This document shows, piece by piece, positions 37,201-48,275 of a stretch of 64,000 nt of DNA (position 1 is its first letter; every line of letters starts with the position of its first letter). The DNA lies in the NCBI GenBank assembly GCA_015680685.1, contig MNCI01005567.1, positions 127,672 to 191,671 on the forward strand, written 5' to 3'. Below the pieces are notes generated by a model. It saw only the letters and a list, made by a program, of their open reading frames with translations, did no database searches and was not told the DNA's origin. A program made the translations under genes and the position numbers. Source of the DNA: Gnetum montanum. Lineage: Eukaryota > Streptophyta > Gnetopsida > Gnetales > Gnetaceae.

Positions 37201-38002
37201 TCCCACCTCATGAGGCTCTGGTTCGCATGTTGATGGCGATTCCGGTCAACGAAGAAATGCCAACGGAAGAGGAAGCGATCCACTCGGTCATGCTTCCCTC
37301 CGCACTTACAGAGCCAAAATTTTCTCAACTCACTTTCAACAACGACTCCATTAGGGAAGACCCTGAAACAGGTCAGGTGACTACAGCACCCCTATTCATC
37401 ATAATTCGGATCGACCAACACCGGATCTAAAGGGTACACATTGATGATGGGGTTGCCACGAATGTCATCCCCTTCCCTATAGTGGACAAGTTGGGCTTGG
37501 TCAACCAGATCAAACCCACAACGATGTCATGCTTAAGGTCATTTAATGGAGCACGGGTCGTAGTGAAGGGCATAGTCCATATAGACTTCGTGGTAGGGGA
37601 CTAGTTCCCTACGAATGCAACATTCATCATGGTCGAAGAGATGCTTGGGTTTAACCTGATCTTAGGGAGATCATGGTTAACACAACTTAGGGCTATTTCT
37701 TCACCCATTCACTAGGAGATCCATCTACCATATGTAGGAAGGGAGGTGGTGATTCATGGTGACGAGGTGTAACACAAGCAATCAAAAACCTAAACATGGA
37801 GCAGGGCTCGGAGGTCATAACCTCTGAGAATGAAGTGCTTATCTCCGCACAAACTAGCCATCCTACAGAGTAATCGGCTAAGTGAGCCAGCTTCCAAAGC
37901 GAAAGCATGTGGGCTAAGTTTCCCTTCCAAGTGGGGGGCAATGATATAGATGAAGGCCCTAGCAAAGCACCTCGGCCTTACGTCCCGCTCAACACACGAT
38001 GG
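34230..38002 (+). pseudogene. gag-protease of the Tat element
   Basis: Starts at ATG 34,230 and keeps one frame through about 37,765, with many nonsense codons. Gag core at 35,484-35,960: LPPFTKYNGEGDPNAHL, EKALDWYHTLP, EELLTQFVTHFKYNL. A zinc-knuckle-like YDYHQ.CGHNTDYC at about 36,415-36,460 has its first Cys replaced by Tyr. Protease at about 37,380-37,720: APLFIIIRI, then VHIDDGVATNVIP (catalytic Asp context), FNGARVVVKG and FNLILGRSWL. Near 37,770 the frame shifts by one base. Coding then continues as WAKFPFQVGG and RPYVPLNTRW to about 38,002, where TGG is followed by GT (a weak donor candidate). Gag forms the particle and protease cleaves the polyprotein. Confidence 0.85.
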
Positions 38003-38149
38003 GTCAAGAAGCAGCTACGCATAGCGTAGCAACCCCATTGCTTCCTGCCCAGTTGCCATCCCTTATGCATTCATCGCCTTTTTTCTTTGCACCCGCATTG
38101 GTTACCAGTTAGCAGTTCTCCAAATCATTAGCGTATCATCTCTTTAACA

Positions 38150-38960
38150 TGCAATGGCCCAAAATGGCCTAAAACTAGCTATGGCCTGAAATGGCCTAAA
38201 AATATGCTACGAAATGGCCTGCAATGGCCCAAAACCATGCTACATTATGGCCCAAAATGACCTAAAATTAGCAATGGCCCAAAATGGCCTAAAACTAGCT
38301 ATGGCCAAAATGGCCTAAAACTAGCTATGGCCTGAAATGGCCTAAAATTAGCTATGGCCCGAAATGGCCTAAAACTATGCTACGCTATGGCCTGCAATGG
38401 CCCAAAACTATGCTACTCTATGGCCCAAAATGGCCTAAAACTAGTAATGGCCCAAAATGACCTAAAACTAGCTATGACCCAAAATGGACTAAAACTAGCT
38501 ATGGCCCGAAATGGCCTAAAACTAGCTATTGCCCAAAATGGCCTAAAACTAGTGATGACCCACAATGGCCTAAAACTATGTTCCCCTATGGCTTGAAATG
38601 GCCTAAAACTATGCTATGCTATGGCCTACAATGGCCCAAAAGTATGCTACGCTATGGCCTTCAATGGCTTAAAACTATGCTATGTTATGGCTTGAAATTG
38701 CATAAAACTAACAATGGCTCGAAATGGCCTAAAACTAGCAAGGGCTTGAAATGGCCTAAAATTAGCTATGGCTCGAAATGGCCTAAAACTATGTTCCACT
38801 ATGGCCCGAAATGGCCTAAAACTATGTTCCACTATAGCCTGAAATGTTAAAACTATGCTATGCTATGGCCCGAAATGGCCTAAAACTATGCTATGCTACG
38901 GCCTGAAATGGCCTAAAACTAGCAATGGACTGAAACGACCTAAAACTAGCATGAAATTTT
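38150..38960. repeat. 27-bp minisatellite array 1
   Basis: About 800 bases of imperfect repeats of ATGGCCCGAAATGGCCTAAA plus ACTAGCT (27 bp). Longer variants insert ATGCTACGCT or ATGCTATGCT. The unit is a multiple of three, so long open frames (MARNGLKLA-type nonapeptides) appear by repetition and should not be called genes. It lies between protease and the antisense gene. Confidence 0.9.
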
Positions 38961-39112
38961 CACATAAAACTTAGCACATAAACAATGCACAAGTTAGCAT
39001 AGAATCGATGCCTTTTCCAAAATTTTTCTCTTTATTCAAAACTTTTTCCTTTTAGATAATGTTTGCATAAATTTTACAAATATTCAAATTTTTTTTTAAA
39101 AATCCCATGCTG

Positions 39113-42100
39113 TCATGGGTTTCTTTCACCCACACCATCTTCTTCACCATTATTCGCTTCCGCGTCATCTTTTGTTGTATCATCCCCTACTTCCCCTTCA
39201 TTCTTGTCCTCTGTGGGCCCTGTGCCCTCATCTGGAACCTGCATTGTAGGAATGAGGTAGTCAACTAAGGCAACACATGCAAGCTACAACAAAGCACAAG
39301 TGTTAACAAAATAGAAAGTGATTAACCTAATATGGCCCTATGTCTATCTTGAAGGATATCTAGTCTAAACCTAGCCCAAGGTGGTGCTAGACCTCCTTTG
39401 CCATGATATCCACCCAACGCCTAATGCCAAGTTCAGTGTCCATGGCAACTTTCTCCTTTTCAACAGTCGTAAATCTCAGTGGTCCCGAAGAAAAGGAGGC
39501 AATTGCGGTCTCACCTATGGGAAGGTCCACTACCCGTTTAGGAGATTCTGTAACTTTTACCTACTCTTTGAACTTTTCATAGGCCTCAGAAATGCCAATG
39601 GCATCTACAAATGCCTTATAGGTAAATGCCTTCATAGAGGTGTCCTTGTACATTTTATGATAGGTGGCAAGTTTTAGTTTATACATGTGTTTATGGTTTT
39701 TTTGGGACTACCCCCATTCATAAACCTTGGTACTGAAATCTTTCCAATCTTGACTCTTCTAGGCCAACAAGTCCATTTGCATCCGCTATTATATTATTTC
39801 GCAGGTGGCTTCATTGTTCTAACGCACGACTGTCCAAAATCTGGCATGATCTATCACAGCTATGCGCCAGTCCTCGTTATTAGTATCATAGGCCATGAGG
39901 AATTCGTTCCTTGATTTGAGATCTTCCACCTCGGTGCTCAGGTCAACCTTCTCTTTCTTAGCCTTTTGGACCTATTTCCACAAGTCTTCATTGATGCGCT
40001 TGTACTCCCATAAGGAGTGAGCCGAGTGTAAAGAACATTTGATGGCCTCGTCATATGCATGATGGAGCACCTTGGTCACTTCAGGCAGGAATGTAGGCAT
40101 GACACCAACTTTCAAAGGTCATGCCGGATCCCATTTGAGTTGAGAGGCTATCACAACATAAAAAGCATGTCAGTTGCATTAGCGTAGCAAGGTTAACGAA
40201 TTCGAGAACTCTACCAAACCAACATGAGAGCACCTAGCATTATTACTTACCCACTTTGGGGTCGATTTGTTGAAGACGATTGATCATGTCGTCGACGACC
40301 CCTTGCATAAATGCAAACTTATTAGGGGTCTCGGCCCATGGTTCCACATGAATCAGTGGGGGTCCTGCAATATTAACAGCGGTGTTTTTCATACAACTAA
40401 ATATGTCAGCAATGACTGAAATGGACTATGACAAAGCAGATATGCCATTAAATTCACTAGCATCTTATTGCAATTCCCCTCCCTTCTGATTTAGAGTGAT
40501 GATAGCATCCTTAGCAGAAGTCCCTTTCGCATCGATGCAGGCTTCTCCTTTATTTACTAGCGCCTTTCCTTTTGAGGCACTAGCATCCTCTTTATTCATG
40601 GGAGACTCTTCTTTATCTGCAAAAATGCCCTCCTCATTAGTAGGAGGATTCTGTCTAATAATAAGAGCCCCTACCTTAGTGGTAGGAGCTCCTCCCCTCT
40701 TGATCGAGGCCCTCTCTTCTGAAACTGGGGCCTCCACGTCTTTATTTGTCGCCCACGTCTTAGGGGTTGACACCTCTTCATCGCCTTCTGCTTCTTCTTC
40801 TTCTGGTAGCCAAAAGCATGTTTACATTAGTTTAAAATAGGTTGTCTTAAAGTAGGTGCTACGTTACGCTACGCTATCTAGCATAGCATAGTGTAGCAGG
40901 CATTAAGAAAGTAGGTGAGGAAATAAACATGAACAAAAGTGTTTACCAATGGGGGGTTGCATCCTCTGTAGTTTAAACCGTAGTCTCCGCCCCTTCTCTT
41001 CCTCCGTGTGAAGGGTTTTCTCAATTGAAGCAAGCCTCTTTCACTACAACTTGCTGGCCATAGTCTTGGCTATGAGACATTTCATCCATGACATGCTATC
41101 GGCTACAGCAGGGGGAACCTCTCCTATGCTATCTTGACCACGAAAGTTGTAGGCCACCTGATCCTTAGTCGTCACAAAGAACGACTCCCCAATTATTTCT
41201 AGGGGATCTTGGGCTCGGGTGGTTTGGAGGATTTTGTCAATCCATGGTCTAGAAATCTAAACACGATTTTGCATGACCCAGGCTTCATTCTTATGGACTA
41301 CTAGAAACTCTACAAAACGTCACAAGTAGGCTATGTAAAAGGCATAATGTATATTGAAATGAGACTCCGGCTTCTTATGGAGCCCCAAGATTTTGGTTTG
41401 TAAGCATTTACATAGAAACCTGGCCCAGTTGTAGTGAGCCCCCTCTTCCATGACCTCACACATTACCCAGGCCTACTCAATCCCAAGGACCTTCCCTTGG
41501 AAAAGTAACTAGGGGAACGCATGAGCACGGAAGACAGGGTAAACTTCCTTGGCTGGTCCCAACTTGAGCTTCTCCATGGGGAGCCCCTTCTACTCCTTGG
41601 TGATCCCTAACCACTCCTGAATGTCATTTTTCTAAAGGTGTAGCTCCCTCTTGGTCTTTGACCCTATGAGGATGCCATCAGTAGGGACATCGAAAAGGTC
41701 TGTGAATAGCTGGTCATTGATTTCAATGACCACATGTATGCCCTATATGCGCGTGTGGAAGCAGCCCATCCTATTAGAAAAGGAGTTGACCAGGGAGAGC
41801 ATCTCGGTAGTAGGAATTCTTGGATTCTTGTCTAGGAATAGATCCATAAGCTCAGCCTTTTGAATATTCTGGACCAAGGAGTCTGAGGCAACACTGCATA
41901 TCCAACATTGGCTCCCATCTACTTCTCTGTACTTGAAGTAGATGTTTGCCTCCTGGTTTTTGGTGGTTATCATTATCACCTCCTGGGACTTTCTCACCCC
42001 TATAGCAGTTTTCACAAGAAATGTTTAGTATAAAAACATAGAAAACACAAAAGATTGCAAAGGCACTTAAGCTGGTGGCACCCACTCTTTAGCTTACCAG

Positions 42101-43562
42101 GTTTGTACGGTAACGGGAATGGTGGAAGACTGACTAAAACTTGTTCAACAGTGATCGGTTTGAAGGGTGCCCATCCCTTAACCAACCAACCCAACTCCTT
42201 GCATCTGTCGTAGGGAATGGGGTATAGCTTTGGGTAGGTGTGGTATTCACCCCCGCATTAACCAATCACACCTGCATGTAGGTTCTCAGTAGAAGAGAAC
42301 TCTTGCAAGGCCATCCGTGTTGTGGTCAGCACATCCATCTTGCTGTGAAGCCCTTCCTTGTTAATGTAGAACCTGGTAATAAAAACATAGCGTTAACATT
42401 TGGCTACCATAGCAAATGTCACACAATTCAATGGAATAGGGCTGCAAAACTCACCCGCCAGCATAGGAGATGGTTCTTGGTGGGTTTTGGAAGCATGTTC
42501 CCATATGACATGCAACGAACAATGTGTTGTAAAGATGGTAGCAACTGTACTCAAGCATATCCTAGATCCAAGCCAAACACCTCAAATCTTTGGGGCATTG
42601 ATTGGATCCTTCTCCTTGCCTGCTATTGATTGCCCCATCCATCAAAAACCTTAAGATACCCTGATTTTCCCTAGGTAATAGGGTTTCTGTTATGACGGCC
42701 GCCTCTTCCTCCTCTAGGTATGACCAAACGATCATACTGAAGTGTTGGAGGAGAAATTATAGGAACTCCTATGCTCCTTTCCTGAACTAGATCCCTCGCT
42801 CCCCCACATGTGTGTGGGAAGGAAGAACATTGGCCACTGGTCTATTTACGCAACATAGGACCCCTGCAATTTCTAAGACAATCAAAATTGGCCTTAGCGC
42901 TATCCTACACAACACAATGGCAAACGTTAGCACCATGATCGAGCACAATACACACGTAGTGTAGCAAGCATTAGCATAGCAAAGATTAGCATCTTAGCGA
43001 ACCTGTATGTAGCATAGTAAAAAAACATCAAAACAATAGCATAGTGAAAATAGCCTAGCATGGCAATAAAGTGATTAACCCTAGCAGAGCAATTAGCACT
43101 ACACCCTGACAAAAACACTTGTCACACTATCGCATCACGCATGGCCAAACCCTCCTAAGGGTCCTACGCTACGCCATTCAAAATCCAAGGAACTTAAATT
43201 GTCCAAACCCCCGCGGTTATGACAACCGTAGTGATGGTAGTTTAGGTGACCTTGCATGCAACGTTAGTGTAGCGTTTGTGCATCTGCCATGGCTGAAACG
43301 GCAATAGCGATGGGGCAAAGGCCAAAACAAAGATAAAGCAATGACAAAAAAAACACAGGTAGCTAAAACTAGGTTACAGAAATAGAAGTAAGAAAAAGAT
43401 GATAATAGAAGCACGAAAAAATAGAGGAAGCATAGCAGCCTACTGGGTCATCGGTGTCTCTTCCCACACCATGATGTGTGATTGTGTCATGCACCCTAGG
43501 GCTTCCTTTATCTCCTTGACCTTTGCGAGCACCAAGTGTGTGTGTTCCTTCTTTGGAGCCAT
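39113..43562 (-). pseudogene. Antisense seven-exon gene carried inside the retrotransposon
   Basis: Minus-strand exons: 43,562-43,444; 42,892-42,455; 42,372-42,098; 41,999-40,947; 40,802-40,251; 40,147-39,327; 39,283-39,113. Every intron is GT-AG (donors include GTGAGT, GTAAGC, GTAAGTAA), and exon phases agree at all six joins. This gives ATG to TGA over 1,142 codons with no frameshift. Twenty-seven internal nonsense codons occur: 20 TAG, 4 TAA, 3 TGA. Exons 2-3 resemble an FCP1/NIF-type HAD phosphatase fold (LIVLEIAGVLC, EFL.FLLQHFSMIVWS, NTLFVACH, QNPP), but the DxD catalytic acids are absent. Exon 4 resembles plant transposon-associated proteins (HYNWARFLCKCL). Exons 5-6 are charged and coiled-coil rich (VQKAKKEKVDLSTEVEDLK). 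Exon 7 is an acidic tail. Function is unknown. Introns survive retrotransposition because they are antisense to the genomic RNA. Confidence 0.65.
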
Positions 43563-43892
43563 CTTCCTACTTGTTGACTCTTTCTCGTTGGTATTCCAAA
43601 ATTTGCCTTGCTCTCTGTTAGCACAATCGCTCTGCGCTCCGAAATCACTTTGTGCTCCGAATGTGGGCTTTGCACTGTTATGGTGAGAATGACAAGCTTA
43701 CCAGGGTTTAATCCCTATTTATGGCCATAATGGTAGAAAAGGAAAGCTTGCCATTCTCTCTTTTCCTTTAATGCAGGGTATACTGTGCAGCGTAGCATGC
43801 TCACCACGACATCATAGCACTGTTGGTAATTAAAATGGACAAATCTAGGTGAAAGATCTTGGCATGCTTTGAGCTAACTGTTTGCTTTCCCA

Positions 43893-43917
43893 ATATATAT
43901 ATATATATATATATATT
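43893..43917. repeat. (AT)n microsatellite
   Basis: About twelve AT units just before minisatellite array 2, upstream of the antisense gene's ATG. Confidence 0.95.
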
Positions 43918-43918
43918 T

Positions 43919-44165
43919 CTAGTTAATGGTCCGGAAAGACCTTAAACTAGCAATCTTAGAGTAGCAACGGTTTTACTGGTCTGGAAAGACCTTAAATTAG
44001 CAATCTTAGCATAGCGACGGTTTTACTGGTTCGGAAAGACCTTAAACTAGCAATCTTAGCGTAGCGACAATTTTAGTGGTCTGAAAAGACCTTAAACTAG
44101 CATTCCTAGCATAGCATTTCACTCTAGTTAATGGTCTGAAAAGACCTTAAACTAGCATTTTTGAT
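43919..44165. repeat. 50-bp minisatellite array 2
   Basis: Four to five units with period 50 (the GACCTTAAA core starts at 43,938, 43,988, 44,038 and 44,088, then 44,143 after a 5-base insertion). Each has GGAAAGACCTTAAACTAGCA, then TTAGCRTAGCGACGGTTTTA. The core ACCTTAAACTAGCA is shared with arrays 1 and 3. Confidence 0.9.
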
Positions 44166-44469
44166 CTGTTGCATGTACGTAGTCCACAATGACGTTAAAC
44201 TAGTAGTCTCACGTTTTTGCATCGGTAGTTTTGCATTTCTTAGCAGTTTCGCATTCTCACATCGACAGTTTAATATTTTTTTTACATTTCTTCTTTTAGT
44301 AGTTTTGCATCTCCATGCCTTAGCGGTCTACCTTGACTTTAAACTGGCAAATTTTAATCTTTATATCATACTTCGCTAGTTACATCTCATCGTTGTTTTG
44401 CAAATTTTCATTATACATGATTATTGCGAACATGTGCCTCTTAACCAAGCTCTCATTTCATCTTGGTAG

Positions 44470-47400
44470 GTTGAGCAAAAACTGGAAATCCATCGTGATC
44501 TCTCCACACCTTTAGCTTTAGCCAGTCCACATGGCAAGCTTGCAAGACAATTGAACCTAGACCTGATCGACTGGGAATCAACCATAGCTAGCACCATAGC
44601 ATCCTTAGAAACATCCCTAGATTGGCCCGAGCATCTAGTATGAACCCTAGATTTAGAGGCTGGGGATGTAACTGAGGACCCTCTTGTCGAGATGCCTGTG
44701 ACCACATCCAAGGAGGAAGTAAAAATGTTAAAACTTAATTCCCTCTTAGATGCGCAGACACACAAAAGTGTGGTCAAAATCCTACAAGAAAACATTAAGG
44801 TCTTCACATGGTCATACAACAACATGCTGGGTTTAGATCTGAGGCTGATACAACACAACATCATCCTAGACCTGCGCATGAAGGAAATCAAGTAGAAAGC
44901 TCATAAGGTTAAACTAGAAATTGCACTAGCCATAAAGGATGAAATCACCAAGCTATACCAAGCTGGTTTTATCCACGTAGTTGATTACTTGGAATGGGTG
45001 TCCAACATCATTGTGGTTTCTAAGAAAATGGGAGGAATACAAATCTGTATAGACTTCCAGGATTTCAATAAGGCAACGATCAAAAATGATTTCCCACTTC
45101 CAAGGATCAATCAACTCATTGATACTACGGCTGGTCATGCTCTTTTATCCTTCATGGATGGTTTCTTCGGCTACAACCAAATTCACATCAACCTAGAGCA
45201 TCAGCTAACAACAACCTTCATGATCCCATGGGGTACCTTTTGTTACACCATGATGCCTTTTGGGCTGAAGAACGCCAGAGCAACCTACCAGCGAGCCATG
45301 ACCTACATCTTTAGTGACTACATCCTAGAAACGTTAAACGACTATATAGATGATATAGCAGTCAAGTCCAAAGAGGTTTTTGATCACTCATGCGATCTAG
45401 GGGTAGTCCTTAAGTTTTGTCAAATGCATGATTTGTGCCTCAATCCTAAGAAGTGTGACTTCAGGGTAAGAACCAGAAGCATGTTAGGGTTTGTAGTATT
45501 GGAGGCCAGAATACGGGTGGACCCTGACAAAGTTAAGGCCATCATCAACCTAGCATCTCCTACAAATCTTAAGGAATTATGTAGTTTGCAAGGTAGGGTA
45601 CAATTCATCTGAAGGTTTATAGCAAAGTTAATTGACAAGTTACACCCCATGCAACATCTTCTAAAGAAAGGGGTTAACTTTGAATGGATAACTCAATGTC
45701 AACAAGTCTTCGATGACTTGAAGAAAGAGCTTTTGCACCTCCCAACTATGCATCCGCCACAAAGGAACAAGCCTTTCTTCATCTACCTTGCCACCTCCAA
45801 CACATCTATCGTAGAACTATTATGTCAGAAATGAGACGACAGATCTGAAATACCATTGTATTATCTGAGTCATGCATTAATAGTGTATGAGGTGAAATAC
45901 AATGAAGTAGAGAGGAATTGCCTTGCGTTAGTATTTGCGTTAAAGAAGTGGAGGTATTACCTATTTCGCAGGACAATTAACATTATTTGCAAAAACAACA
46001 TACTCCGGGCTATCACTGACAACCTGTATGAAAGTAGCAAGATAGCCTGGTGAAAAGAAATAACCATGGAGTTCTATTTGCACTATGTGAGCTAGTCATT
46101 GACTAAGGGTCAAGCCATAGCGACGCAACTTATAGCCTTACCCATCGACGACTAGGAAACCATGGATCTCGAATTCCCAGGTGAGCATGTTAGCACTATC
46201 AATGCCATCCCATCGCACTTGGAAGCTACTTTACACTTCAATGGTGCTTTGATTACAGGAGGAGGTAGTGTAGTTGTCATCACTACATTCCCCTCCGGGG
46301 AGATGCACCCATTTTCTTATCGTTTTGCATTCCCCTACACCAACAATGTGGCAGAGTACGAGGGGCTACTTAGAGGCCTCTTAGCTATCCAAACACTATG
46401 CATACAACACTTGGCGATTCGCAGTGATTCACAACTAGTTGTGAATCAAATCACCAAGGTCTATGCCTACAAAGCTATGCATCTGCAATCCTATTGTGAC
46501 CTAGCAAAAAGCCTAGTCAAACAGTTTGCAACTATGGATGTGCAACACGTGCCACGCAATGAGAACACCATAGTAGACGCCTTCGCCACCCTTGCACTAA
46601 ATATTCCACCACACTTGTTTGCAAGTCTACTGACTTTGATTGTCGAATGTATTGAGCCTATCACTCAGGCAGGGTCGGTGGCCTCTATCATTACTACAAA
46701 TACCCAGGAGTGATATGCTAACATTAAAGCCTACCTGCAACATGGGGAACCCCCAAGTGGACTGACATCTGCCCAGAGAGATGCGATCCGTAAGTGTGCC
46801 CGACAATATACGCTCATGGGAAATGATGCCATGTGCAAGTGTTCCTATGACGGGATATTGCTGGCATGTGTGGGTAAGGAGTAGGCATGGAAGGTGATTA
46901 ATGAAGTACATGAGGGAATGTGTGGTGGACACATAGCACCTAGGGCTATGGTTGTGAAAATCAGACACCTAGGGTACTATTGGCCTCATATGGAGGGCGA
47001 TTACCTGTCAAAGGTTAAGATGTGTGACACGTGCCAGAGATACACAAATCTCATACACGTTTCACCTATGGAGCTACACCCAACGCAAACCACGTGACCT
47101 TTCCAATGATGGGGACTAAACCTCATAGGACCTATCACGCCCATGTCCTCTGTAGGGCATAGCTTCATCATCACCACCATTGAGTATTTTACTAAGTGGG
47201 TGGAGGCTATTCCCCTGAGGAAGATGACATCCCAGTAGGTTTTGCATTTCATTTTGGATAACATCGTGACAAGGTTTGGGCTTCCAATGACTATTGTAAC
47301 CGACAATGGGCCATAATTCAGTAGTACAGAAACCTGAACCTTTTGCAGCAATTTGGGCATTAGGCAATCATTCTCCTCCCCGTATTACCCATAGGCGAAT

Positions 47401-47952
47401 GTGTAGGTGGAGGCAAAAAATAAGATCATCATCAACTTGCTGAAGAGGATGCTTAGCAATAGCAAGAGGTAGTGGCATGAGAAAATCCTCTATGTTCTAT
47501 GGGCCTACAGGATGACATGCAGGACCGCGACGAGTAAGAATCCTTACAGTCTTGTTTATGGATTTGAAGCTGCGTTGTCTCCTGAGTTGCAGGTACCATC
47601 ACTCCGAATGATCCTATCTAATGTCGTGATCGAAGCCCAAAACAACAAGTCAAGGATTATCAACCTTGACTCAATAGAGGAGGAGTGCACATAGATGCTG
47701 AGTCACATAGAGCACTACCAAAGCAAGCAACAGCAAAAACACCATGTAGACTTGCATCAACGACCAGTACAGAAGGGAGACCTTGTCCTCAAGGCTGTCC
47801 GTGAACATGCGAGCAAATTCTCAGCCAATTGAAAAGGCCCATACATGGTCACTAAAGCCTTTAGGAATGGAGCCTTCAAGCTGGTGGACATGGATGGCAA
47901 CGAGTTCACCAACCCGATGAATCACTCGTACCTCAAGCCATACTACATATGA
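44470..47952 (+). pseudogene. RT-RNase H-archaeal RNase H-integrase of the Tat element
   Basis: One frame from a likely splice acceptor (TTTCATCTTGGTAG, exon starting GTTGAGCAA at 44,470) to TGA at 47,950, with no frameshift but about 18 nonsense codons. RT at about 44,950-45,560: SNIIVVSKKMGG, CIDFQDFN, LLSFMDGFFGYNQIH and the active site YIDD (45,343-45,354). Degenerate RNase H at about 45,750-46,060. A second, archaeal-type RNase H at about 46,235-46,620 (NNVAEYEGLLRGL, IRSDSQLVVNQI, VPRNENTIVDAFATLA). Integrase zinc finger at 46,905-47,035 (HEGMCGGH, CDTCQRY), then the core with TKWVEAIPL and VTDNGP; the first catalytic Asp reads Asn (GLNLIGPI). The C-terminal domain has KGDLVLKAV and MNHSYLKPYY. 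It would copy and insert the element. Not functional. Confidence 0.92.
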
Positions 47953-47974
47953 GCACATGAAGTAGATGGGCAAA

Positions 47975-48275
47975 CATATGCTACGATGTAAAACTAGCAA
48001 AGATGAGCAAACGTTTGCTATGACGTAAAATTGGCACAAATCGTCCGCTAAAACATAAAACTGGCACAGATAGTCCGCTATGCCTATAAACTGGCATAGC
48101 TAGTTTACTATGACTATAAATTGGCACAACACATTTGCTATGATGTTAAACTAGCACACACGGTCTGTTGGGACCTTAAACTAGCACACATAGTCTACTG
48201 GGACCTTAAACCAGCACAACGGTCTGCTAGGACCTTAAACCAGCACATGGTCTACTAGGACCTTAAACTAGGTTC
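47975..48275. repeat. ~35-bp minisatellite array 3
   Basis: Directly after the pol stop: eight or so degenerate units such as CTACTGGGACCTTAAACTAG and CACACATAGT, period about 33-37 bp. It shares ACCTTAAACTAGCA with array 2. Confidence 0.8.

Noticed and set aside
38354-38850. Two 80-90 codon open frames made of nonapeptide repeats
   Set aside because: They arise only because the 27-bp minisatellite unit is a multiple of three.
38150-38960. Regular short repeats that could suggest a CRISPR-like array
   Set aside because: Units are contiguous with no unique spacers, diverge from each other, and lie inside a plant retrotransposon.
39113-43562. TAG codons read as glutamine (recoding) in the antisense gene
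   Set aside because: The sense pol frame, other transposons and GH31 use standard stops, and the same transition pattern appears in all dead elements here. Methylation-driven decay explains it.
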